Origin: Zasmidium citrigriseum
Lineage: Eukaryota; Ascomycota; Dothideomycetes; Mycosphaerellales; Mycosphaerellaceae
Direction of reading: 5' to 3'
Length of the DNA: 64,000 nt
Assembly (NCBI GenBank): GCA_002786025.1
Contig: NHNW01000004.1
Span: 930,001 to 994,000 of the forward strand
Within the stretch, counting starts at the first letter, position 1. Every line of letters starts with the position of its first letter. Below are positions 45,277 through 55,807 of the stretch, piece after piece. The notes beneath the pieces are model-generated. The model saw nothing but the letters and a program-made list of their open reading frames with translations, ran no database searches and was not told the DNA's origin. The position numbers and the translations under genes were made by a program.

Positions 45277-48200
45277 TCATGCCTTCCCATCGCTCGAATA
45301 CGGCGGAGGTAATCCCGCTTCGACATGCTTCTCTGTCACAGGCACAACCGCCTCAGGCTCCGCCGTAACCTTCTCTCCACCATTCCCATCCACCCCTTTC
45401 AACAACAACGGACTCGTCTTCCCCTCCTCCAACATCAACGGACTCTTCTCTCCCGTCTCCTCCCCACCCAGCGTCGGACTCTCAGACTTCAAACTATCCA
45501 CACTCCCCTTCTCATCCCCACCAGCATTCGCAGCAACGGCGTCCTTGTCAACATCAAACAGCTCCAGATACTTCTCCCTGACATCCTTGTTCGGCTTGTA
45601 CAACACCGCTCCATAAGACCTCAAGAGCGCAATCGTGGCACTGTCCTGCCGATTCGCAGCCTTATCCAGCGGCGTCTGGTTCTTGCCGTTCTTGGCGTTG
45701 ACATCGGCACCCTCAGAGAGCAGCATGCGGATAATGTCGCCCGAGTTCTGCGAGCTCATTTCCCCGGCATTTCGAGACACCAGATGCAGGGCTGTGCTTC
45801 CATCATCACAAGTCGCTGAGACGTTGGCTTTTCTCGCGAGAAGCATTTCCGTGTTGCGCACGAAACCGCTCTCGGCGGCGATCAGGAGAGCAGTCTTGCC
45901 AACGACATCGCTGGCTTCAAGGCGGGCGCCTTGGTCTAGGAGGTACTCGGCTGTGACCTTGCGGCCCTTACGGACTGCCATCATCACCGCCGTGTCTTCG
46001 TTAAAAGTCGTTTTTGCTTCTAGCTGAGCACCATGCTCGAGAAGTACCTGGATGGTGGAGTTCTTGGCGTATTCGGCAGCCATATGGAGTGCTGTGTCGC
46101 CCCAGACCTTTGTGTCGAGCAGTTTCTGTCGTTCGTATCCCTTGACGCTGTCGCTGTTCAATAGCATCTTAATCAATTTCGTGCTGCAGTCCGCGCGGAT
46201 TGCGAGATGGACGGCATTGAATTGCGTGGCTCGCTGCGCCAGTCGAACATCAGCGCCGAACTCCAGAAGGGTCTTCGTGACTTCGTAGTAATCGGCCTCA
46301 GCGGCATAGTGGAGAGGTGTGATCAAGGTGACGTCTAAGGCCATATTGACGTTCTTCTTGCTCTTGTTCAAAATCAGGCGGGTGACCTCCTCGTTACCGC
46401 TCATGGCGGCGGCGTGGCATCTATTGCCATGATCAGCGAGTATCTGCAAGATAGCCAGGTTTCACTTACGTAGAAAAGTCAGCCCATCCAAGCAGATCAG
46501 CATCGGCCCCGTGGTCGAGCAGTAGCTTCACCATCTTGGCATGCCCGCGAAAGACAGCTCGGTACAAGATCGTCTGATTGCCTGTCCAAAGAGCATCATG
46601 GCTGATCGCTTCCCGAGTGTACGAGTTGATCTTCCTGACCATAGCGAAGGAAGATCCCATGGCTTTGGGCTGCAGTGTTGACAGCACATTGGCATCGGCA
46701 CCTGAGGCTAGCAGTACTTTCGCCACCTCGAGATGATTCTCCATAGCGGCCCACGTCAGCGGAGGAATGCTGTAGATGTCACCCTCGTTGACCCTCGACT
46801 TCTTTGAGGACAGCAGATGGCGAACCCATTCCACCAGGCCCAATCTGGCGTTCATGTGCAGCGGTGCCGGCGTAGCTTTGTCCAATTGTCGCTGGATGTT
46901 CTTTTCTTGCCAGGACATGCTCTCGTACATCTTCTTCTCTTCCTTGTGGAGTGTAACATCTGCTCCGTGGTAGCTGATATACGTCTGCCACCAGTTCAGT
47001 CGAAGCGTAGACTTTTCTTCGACCATAAACTCTCCAGCTTTGAAGAGGTCCTTGGCGGCATATCCAGCAGAGCGTCGAGCATGCTCGCACCAGTGAACCA
47101 CTGTGTAGCGGAGGCCTGGCCATTGATCGAAGATCGGATCATCGGGAGACAGAATCGCTTTGGTTTGAAGCGGGCTCTGCTTGATATACTCAAGGCAGAA
47201 GTGCGCGGTCTTATAATGAGATTCCGGAGCGTCGATGCGGAATTCATCCAGTGGCGGATCAAGCTGGCCGAAGAGGAAGTGCTTTGCGCTTTCGTTGGCG
47301 AAGAAGACTGAGCCTTCTGGGCCGCCTCGAATCTGGAGTAGAGGACTGCACTGTTCAATGTAGTCTTGAATACCGCTGACTGCTTGAGTCAGAGCTTGCC
47401 TCGACTTTCTGTCCTGCGACATGGGCGTGTTCGTGCTCGCAGCGGAAAGACTACGTAACGCCTCTGCGAGCTCAGCGACTGTCAAAGGCCGTACTGCGAT
47501 AGCAATGAGGCGGAGGATCTGGGTGATCGCAGGCAGTCGGCCGCGCTCGTAGATCTGGGTCAGTACATGCTGAAAGTACTTGTCCAGTCCGATGGGCATT
47601 TGGCCGAGCTTCTCTTCAACGGCAGCCAGTGTCTTCTCACGAGCTAGCTCCTTGCAGACGCATTCGATGTAGAAGTACGAGTCTTCGGCCTTCTCCTTCA
47701 TGACAGTCCGAATCCCTGTTCAGTGTCAGCGTAATCATACCGATTCATCCCAGCAATGCTCACGTTCTTCAGCGTCGCCTTCGATTGGCGGGTCGCACTC
47801 AATAGCCTGCAGGCCATTCGAGATGACCTTGTCGAGGTCGCTCTGGATGTGTTCCTTGTTCTCAGCGTCTGCTAAGTTGATTTTCGAGAACGAGGGTGCT
47901 CCTTCAAGCTCCTTCAACTCTTTCACTTCCTGGCTGACGATGACCACTTTGAGCCTCATCACTTGAGAAGCATTGTTCGCAGAAGGCAGAAGCTTGTATT
48001 GCTTCATCAACCAGTCGACTGATTCGGCGTCGAGTTCATCCAGGCCATCGAGTACGCAATAGATGGTTCCGATGGCGGGCTCACTAGCGAGCGCGAGCAG
48101 AACCTTCCAGAGGGCTTCCCTATTGTGAGAGAAGTCATGAGCTTTGTTCTTGGCTTGCTCCTCCTGTTGCTCGAAATGGCGTCGCAGGCTTTCCTGCACT

Positions 48201-49728
48201 TGGATTTGTCCCGATTTGCGCACATCATCGACAATCTGCCAAAGTGCCGACCGCAACATGGAGATCACAGAATTTCGTGTCTCCTCTCCGTCGCTGCAGC
48301 AGAAGTAGATGACCTTCGTTCCTGACCCGACGATTTGCCTCAGACGTTCGAAAAAGAAGCGGGACATGTTGGAGATGCCTTGGTCTGCTGCTCCAACCAC
48401 CCAAAGCATGCCAGTCTTCGCGTTCAACCACGTTTGACATTTATCATTCTTGACAATCCATTCGCAGGTACCCTTGACAGGCTTGCTTGGCTCAGCCCGG
48501 TCGTCCGCAGGATTCGGATCAAAAAGCACTTTTTGTAGTCGGTCAAGGTATTGTGGTAGATCCAGCTCCGGACCTTTGCCTTGCACTTTGGCTTGTACCC
48601 TGGCTTGTGTCTTGGACCACCACTGGTTCGCAATCTCACCAGCTCGTTCCACATCGTAGGCCACGCTTTGCCTTCGTGACGTTATGGGAGTCTTATCGGA
48701 CGCAATCCGAACCCTCTCGCTGGGGCTGTTTCGTGACCTGTAGGTGATAAGCAACTCTTTGGCATACGCTGCGGCAGCGACTGCGGCAAAGTTGTGCCAG
48801 CGATCATTCTTGTGCGAGTCGGCATAGTCGCAGACACCTCTGATGATAAGAGCACAGGCGGTATCCATGAGGGCAGCAGCCTCCATCTCAAAGGCAATTA
48901 CGCCCTCGCGTTCAGCGATTTCGTTCCTGTTGCCAGCGTGCTTCATCACTTTGTTTGCAGAAGCAATGTTGCCGTACCAGACCTGGATTGCGTCTGGATC
49001 AGGGCGGATGGGTCTTCTTTGGAGGAGCTTGGTGTCACATTCGGCGCAGGTCGGTTGTCCAGGCTGATGAGGGTAGTGCCATTGAAACAAACGATCCTCT
49101 TCCGAGCCAGGGCGGCCGAACTCAGCTAGTAAATGGGAGTGTTTGGAGAACATCTTGGTGACATGTTTGGGTAGACCAGAACCGTAAAGGGCTGTATTGG
49201 ACCTGACTTTGCCCACTGTAGTCATGACTTGTCTTGGAGGTTTCGATAGAGAGCCCGAGGATTCGAAAGTGCCATCCTGCTTGATCTTACCATAGTCGTA
49301 TTGGACGACCCCACCGTGTCTCCCAGTCGGGTGACTGACGACAACATCGCCCAGTCGAACGTCGACAGACTCGCTCCAGACGCCTCCGCAGATACCAACC
49401 ATCAGAACCACACCACGATCGATGTTTGGAAAGCTGCTGATCATCATTGAGACCGTACGAGTCGCTTCGATTTCTCCGTAGGTTCCAGATGCCAGGCAGG
49501 CGATGACAACGTTGTGTTTGCCGATTGACCCGAATGTGTAGGCGTTGCCATCTTGCTGAATACTGTCCTCAACGTCGGTGTAGATTGTGTCCAGCATCGC
49601 GGTCATGGCCGTCAATTCCTCGGATAGCGCACATCTAGTCCCACGTTAGCTGATGAATGTAAAGGTGAAGGCATATCTTACATGATGCCAACCCAGTAGG
49701 AATGGACATCTCGTCTGTCGCTTGCCAT
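45277..49728 (-). CDS. NLR-like protein: nucleoside phosphorylase - NACHT-like - ankyrin repeats
   Basis: Four exons, 49682-49728, 47764-49634, 46470-47715 and 45277-46420, give 1,435 aa. The short first exon supplies YWVGIICALSEELTAM, the conserved start of fungal PNP_UDP domains. Residues about 10-320 are the phosphorylase-like domain (GKHNVVIACLASGTYG, VGICGGVW, EMEAAALMDT, RGVCDYADSHK). The NACHT-like region opens with GTCEWIVKNDKCQTWL; its P-loop reads GAADQGISN (about 427-435), lacking the Lys of G-x4-GK[ST], while Walker B LDGLDELD is kept. Around ten ankyrin repeats follow, ending in an acidic, Pro-containing tail. This is the layout of fungal NLRs used in non-self recognition and regulated cell death. 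Loss of the P-loop Lys suggests impaired nucleotide binding. Confidence 0.9.
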
Positions 49729-50737
49729 GTTCACCAGTTACCTCCTCGTTGGCTGGGATGAGTTGGCCGAACGCCACAAGAAATGCAACGAAGCAATTGA
49801 TACCATCACATCGCTTTACCAACGCTGCCTCCTTTATAGCGTCTTCTTCGACTGAGAGCGCCATGGCAAGAACGGAATGTGTTCATCACTGTAACGCCTT
49901 TCTTGCAAGCGAACCGCGTCTAGTCGAGGTGTAGTGGCATATCGACGGCAAGAAGGAGAGATTTGACCAATAGCCAGACTTCAATTCTCCTAAACCAACA
50001 GGTTAGCATATGCGAGTTGGCCTAGCGTGACGGTAAGGTTTTGGCCCCAGTGGAGGCGCGGGATGGGAGGAGGCGCGGGCCTTCAGCTCCCCCGAGCCTG
50101 TGACGTCCATGGCAAGCAAAATAGCTGTACATGATAGCCACGAGCGCAGGATGTTCCCGTAAGTGGTCGGATGGATCACATGCATCGTCGTAGGAAGAGG
50201 ATCCTTGCGCGAGGCTGTGCCATGAGTTGGTGACTTTTATGCTTTTTCGAAGTTGCGAAGGAGGCGCCGTCTGTCGAAGCGGCATGAGGGCAAGCATGAC
50301 TGTTGAAGAACATGTAGTCGCCGAGTATTTGGAAGCAGTGATTGTTCTGATTGAACATTCTGGATCAGATGCCCTAGGATAGCCTGGAGAACGTTATGAG
50401 ATCCGTGGAAGATGAGGCTGGCAATCTAGGCGAAGGAACGGCGATCGAAGTCTTGGGCAGCCGCCTGTAGACAGCCATGGCGACCATGCAGAATTTGGGC
50501 AGTGCTGTGTCCAGTCAGAGCGTCTGCTCTGGTTTTCTTGGAGGTTGGCCTGAACTTGGAAAGGAGGAAGTCCGAATCTTCTCACGCGAAGTCGCGTCTA
50601 AAATCAGAAGCTACGGTGGGCCATAAGCTAAGTTTGATTGATCTGCATTACTTAAATTTGGGCCTCCGTAATCAATGTCTCAAACGCCGATTCACTTCAT
50701 CCACCTGCTCACTTCACAAGCGCACTTTGAGGCGACA
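49729..50737. promoter_or_regulatory. Divergent intergenic region between NLR-like and dynactin p62 genes
   Basis: About 1 kb with both promoters. An upstream ATG at 50675 is in frame with the p62 gene. No other gene is supported. Confidence 0.4.
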
Positions 50738-52519
50738 ATGGCCTCTTTTCCCTACGTTCGCTACGCGTGCCCGTGTAGCGACAACACCTCCGCCCCGCCG
50801 ACTTCGATCCTTGGCAAGCGATCCTCCCAAGACGCCGAAATCGACGACGAAGGGCAGACCTTCAACCCTCACGATCCACGCGCCAACTTCTCGCTGTACC
50901 CGCTCGACCAGCTACTATTCTGCGACGACTGCAATCATACACGATGCCCAAAATGCTGGACAGACGAGACAATCTACAACTACTGCCCGAACTGCCAGTT
51001 CGACGTTCCCAGCAGCAGTGTGAAGAGCGACGGTAACAGGTAATGTGAGACCACCGGGGGTGAGGAGCTATGAGGATGAATCTAATGTCTAAGCAGATGC
51101 GTGAGATCGTGCTACAACTGCCCTGTATGTTCGGCAATCCTCCAAACCGTGGCATATAATCGCCAATCCTCCACCCACTTGCGGCCAGACGCCGGTTCGA
51201 GCTCCAACGATTCGTACATCCTTCACTGCCAGTATTGCGACTGGAGTACCCTCGAGATTGACCTCAAATTTGCCAAGCCGAGCAGGATCACCGAACAACT
51301 GCAAAAGGCATGGAAGGCGAGGTATGGCGCGAAGGAGGAGAAAGAGGGCGAGGAGAAGAAGCAGGACGAAGGTCAAGTGCTAGGCCACGACGCTGCTTTC
51401 TCAAATCTGAAGAAGTTCTACAAGGACCAGCTGAGCGAGTCTGGCGATCAGCCGAACGTGTACGGAAACAGCCCGTACAGCTCTCCGGCGAATCTGGCCC
51501 GGATCATGAATCTATATGGAGGTCTGTCGTACAACGCTTTGAAGAAGACTAGGGAGAAGCCTCAGCCAATGCGAGAGGCTATTGGACTTCCTGAAGGTCT
51601 TGTCACCTACAATTCAGACGGCTTATCAGGCGAGGAAGACATTCTGGCCAAGATGAAGAAGCTTGGGCTTGAGGGTACTGCCTCTGAGCAACAAAAACTT
51701 ACCACTCCACTGAACTACAACACTAAGTTTCAAGACGAGCTTTGGCCTGTTGCTGTTCCTCTGAGAGTGCGAAGAGGCAGGCGATGCAGGACCTGCCGAC
51801 AATTCTTGGCCCGACCAGAGCACAAAGTCGGAAGCATGCGATACAAGATTCGACTGCTCGCACTGAACTACATTCAGCGACTATCAATCTCGCCGCTGCA
51901 GACGACAGCACCTCGACAGCCCCATTCATTCCAGCTCAAGCCGGAGTCGCTGCCGGCAGTGAAGATACAACCATTTCAGACACAGCAATACGTCCTCACG
52001 GTTCGCAACCCTATCTTTGAGACGGTCAAAGTCACCCTCGCAACACCTGCTACGACTCCAGGCAAAGTGCAGTCGAAGGTCACAATTCTATGCCCGTCAT
52101 TCACAGTCGGCCCAGCCGGTGATATGTGGGATGAGGCGTTGTCTGCATCAACCTCAGGTGCGCCCGGTGACGGCAGTAGGAAAGCTGCCATGGCTTCCCT
52201 GACTGGTTCGACAGACGGCGATCGCCAACCAGAGGCCGGTAAAGTTTGGACGCAGTCACGCAATTCGACTTCAGTCATCGTGGAGGTCGTGCCAGGAGCA
52301 TTGAAATCAACGACGAGCATGGTCTCCAAGTCAGACGATAGCGAGACCGAGCAGCTTGCCGAAGACGACGATATTCTGGAGATTCCCATCTACGTTCGCG
52401 CTGAATGGGAAGCAGTCCCTCACGACGCCGCCGGCCATGCCGACCATAAGGGCGAGCGCGAGGCCAGAGAGTTCGCCTACTGGTGCGTGCTCGGCATTGG
52501 TCGAATCGCGCAGACATGA
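50738..52519 (+). CDS. Dynactin subunit p62 (dynactin-4)
   Basis: Exons 50738-51039 and 51097-52519, with intron GTAATG..AAGCAG, give 574 aa. The N-terminus MASFPYVRYACPCSD is typical. Paired cysteine motifs form the zinc-binding region: CDDCNHTRCPKCW, YCPNC, SCYNCPVC, HCQYCDW. A helical charged middle follows (LKKFYKDQ, EKEGEEKKQ), then the second conserved block VPLRVRRGRRCRTCRQFLARPE and the beta-rich C-terminus ending in FAYWCVLGIGRIAQT. The protein sits in the pointed-end complex of dynactin and helps dynein-driven nuclear and organelle movement. An in-frame ATG at 50675 would add 21 residues, but 50738 matches the family start. Confidence 0.92.
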
Positions 52520-52883
52520 ACATTCGACAGCCCTGATTTTCTTGATTTCATATTCGATGATACCCCAGCTAGCAAGACTACTTCAATCGACAGTTCACCA
52601 AAAGACCCAGAAGAAAAGGTTCATTTCAAAAGGCATCATTGAACTCCCTTCCACATTGCATGCACTCCGCTAGGCTAACCTTTCCCAATACCACGGAACC
52701 ACAAAAGGGACGGTTCGGGAAGGGCGACATTCGCAGACAACCGCTAGCTTGTAGCACCTCACAGCGAATCACAACCCACGAAACACCCCAAGATTCTGGG
52801 CGGCCACATGGCTCGAACCAGAGTTACGGATCTCACTAACAGCGTTTGGGAAAAGCACCACACCTTGACGACTCGGAGCGTCC
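52520..52883. other. Convergent intergenic region
   Basis: 3' flanks of the dynactin p62 gene and of the FAD-oxidase gene. Nothing else is seen. Confidence 0.5.
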
Positions 52884-54776
52884 TTACGACACTTTTCTCC
52901 TACATAACTGTCCGTTTGATCTTTCCTCCCATCGGTCACTGCCGACGCAGGTCGGACAGTAGAACAAGTCGTCTGGATCTAGGGCTCTTTTGATGCGGTC
53001 CAGTCTGGCGTAATGCGAGCCGTAGAAGTCGACTTTCCAGTCTGGATCGAGACGGTTGGCTTCGTTCATGTAGGTGCCTGTGTTTGGAGCCAGCTTCTTG
53101 AGGGCGGCGATCTTGACGTGTTCGACGTCGTGCTGAATCTTTGCGATCTCCTTCGCGGGTGTCGACTGCGTCCAGTATCGAGCAACGATTTGGTTCAGGA
53201 TCATAGTCCTCCAGGCGGGATTCACTCCAGATACAGGTCTCTTCTTGCCATCGACTCCGATCTGCCCGTATGGCGCGCCGAAGAACTCGACCACGTTGGT
53301 CGTGTACTCTCCTTTCTTCCCCGCCACGACTCGAAGAGCCTTCTCCAACGCCTCCCGATCCCCAAGCGCCTCATCATCGAGAAACCTCCCAGATGTCGAC
53401 CCAGTACCTCCAGCAGGCGGTTCCACACCGGAGAACTTCTCATAGTACTCTGCGTACGTCGCCGTCTCCGCATACTGCACATCGACGAACAGCTTCGTCC
53501 CATTCAACGCCCTCAGCTTCTGCAGCACTGGATTGAACGCCTTCTTCGCCTCTGGCAAAGACTTCTTGAAATTGGCGAAAGAGTGCGTGTATCCCGTCGA
53601 GAAGTTCCCAAAAGCAGGCTGTGCGCAATCAACACACCACTGTCCGAAACCCGACCACCCTCCCTTCGCTAACATCGGCAAGGCCTGATAAAGATCCGTC
53701 AGCATTTCGAAGAAAACATCCATATCATTCCCATCCAACGGCGCAAACGCCAACGTCTGCGCCACCACGCTCGTAGTCGGATACGCCTTAACGACCGTCT
53801 CAACAACAACCCCATACGTCCCCGGCCCACCACCTCGGATCGCGAAGAAGAGGTCCTTGTTCTGCGTCGGAGAAACCGTGACGATGGAGCCATTTGCGAG
53901 GACGACTTTGGCGGTGAGGACTTGATCCGCGCCGAGGCCGTAGTCGTGGGTTAGGGGCGAGTGACCGCCGCCTTGCATCCAGCCACCTAGAGCGCCGACG
54001 GAGGGGGTTCCGCCGCCTACTACCATTAAGCCTTTCTTGGCGACGATGGGGTAGATCTGGGTGACTTGTCAGCATGGGAGATGTGAGAGAAAGGTAGTAC
54101 TGACGTCGCTCCAAACATATCCCCCGTCAATCCTCACGGCCTTCCCACTCCACCCTTCATACCCATCGTGCACCTCCACTCCCATTCGGAGGTACTTGAT
54201 CCAAATCTGCAGCCCCCCAAACCCCATACTCCGTCCCAAGAGATCATGGCCTGTATCTCTGACCACGAGTCTCAAATTCTTGTCCCTCGCGAACCGCACA
54301 CCAGCGACCGCATCCTCCACGGTGGTCGCATTCACGGTATACACCGGCGCATCACCTAGCCCACAACCACCCTCCCCTTCCGCCCCCTCTGCAGGGACTG
54401 GGCATGCCTCCTCAAGCGGATACGAGTACCCAACCGGGAATTGTTGGAGGACCTTATTATTCGTCGCTTGAGCTTCGATTTCTGAACACTCTTGAGCGGA
54501 GTAGAGTGGGCCGGGATAGCAGGGTTCTGCGACGGGATGGTTCAAGATCAGTCTCCCAGAGAGACTGTCGTTGAAGGCTCGCCATTCGGAAGAAGTGGGC
54601 CAGCATGGTAGGGAGGGGATCTAGAGCAACTGGTCAGACAGAGTCGGTTCAACAGTGAAATGATGATTGGAACCTACGCATCGACACTCCTCTCCTCTTC
54701 CCTCTACTCGACTGTAGGTGAGGCCAAGAAAGACCGCCAAACACCCTACCAATCCCCCAAGCCAAACCATTTTCAT
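52884..54776 (-). CDS. Secreted FAD-linked oxidase (PCMH/berberine-bridge type)
   Basis: Three exons, 54678-54776, 54105-54620 and 52884-54056, give 595 aa. The joins restore CRCIPSLPCWPTSSEW and GGYVWSDIYPIVAKKG, both conserved in the family. A signal peptide covers about residues 1-25 (MKMVWLGGLVGCLAVFLGL). The FAD-binding domain has LVVRDTGHDLLGRS, whose His can carry FAD, and GGGTPSVGALGGWMQGGGHSP. The C-terminal BBE segment includes DWKVDFYGSHYARLDRIKRALDP and YCPTC. The enzyme should oxidise a small alcohol, sugar or secondary metabolite with O2, releasing H2O2 outside the cell or in the secretory path. The substrate is unknown. An alternative in-frame ATG at 54803 adds nine residues. 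Confidence 0.88.
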
Positions 54777-55807
54777 CTGCCAACGGCAAGCAAGATGAAC
54801 CATCAATACAAGACCTCTTCACTGGAGACAAGAAACCAGGTCTTTGAACCAAACCTGAAGTGCAAAGTAGACACCATCACCCCTCCTGACCTGAACTCAT
54901 CGCGCAGCTCATACTGCATTTCACGTTGCACCGCATTCGCGTTTCTTTTCGTTCAGCCCTCACACCCCAATTCTCGTGCGATCGACATGCGGCAGTACAC
55001 CTTCTCTTCAGCTACCTTCCATTCCTAGACTGAGGCATACGGATACGATCTCAGCTACAAAGTAAGTACCTCACACAACACAGCATGCGGCTGGGATTCG
55101 GTGTAGTACACGCCACGTTCGAGATCGATTGGCATCAGACATACCCGGAGTACCCAGGCTCAAGGTACCCAGGCTCAAGATAGACAGGCAGTAAACGATG
55201 TACGTGTGGTGGTACTGACGTTGTATTTCAATCGCATTACCCAAAAAAGCAACGAGCAGAACAACCCAAGACACAAATGCCCAAGCCTAAACAACAGAAA
55301 CCAAAAAGGCACCCGCCCTGCCTTTGGTTTCGTCGTCTGTATGTATACATGCATTTCCGTTTCATAGTGAGTTAGTCAGTCTGCGACGACTTGTCCCAAG
55401 TCTCCCAAACGAAACCGTGGGAAGTCTCGCCATGCTTGTGAAAACGCCGTCGCTTGTGAAAATGATAGTAGAAATGTTCTGTTCAATTCGTATCGGCATG
55501 TTGATATGCATTTCCCTGTTCATGAATGGCTCGAAAGATTGGTGGTTGTCGACTTGGCGTCGTGGCTAGAGTCTCTGCAGGATCTTCGCCCGTAGAGGTA
55601 CTTGACCGGAAAGAGGCAGAAGTCCACGACCTGCCAGAAGATTCGCTTCTAGCTTCCCTCAGCGGTTCGCAGGAGAGGGTGTGAGGCTCGGGAGTCGGAC
55701 CGTGAGATATCACTCCGGAAGGATTGGATGGCAGACTCAAGAACAGAAGCTTTTGCAACCACGGAGTAGTTACTTTTCATGGATCCATGTGGTGTCGACG
55801 GCCTCAT
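54777..55807. other. Intergenic region with a two-copy 15-bp repeat
   Basis: About 1 kb upstream of the oxidase gene and 3' of the F-box gene. At 55151-55180 there are two adjacent copies of TACCCAGGCTCAAGG/A. No gene is supported. Confidence 0.45.

Noticed and set aside
45212..45819. Plus-strand frames opposite the ankyrin end of the NLR-like gene
   Set aside because: Antisense shadows of the acidic, Pro-rich tail and ankyrin repeats.
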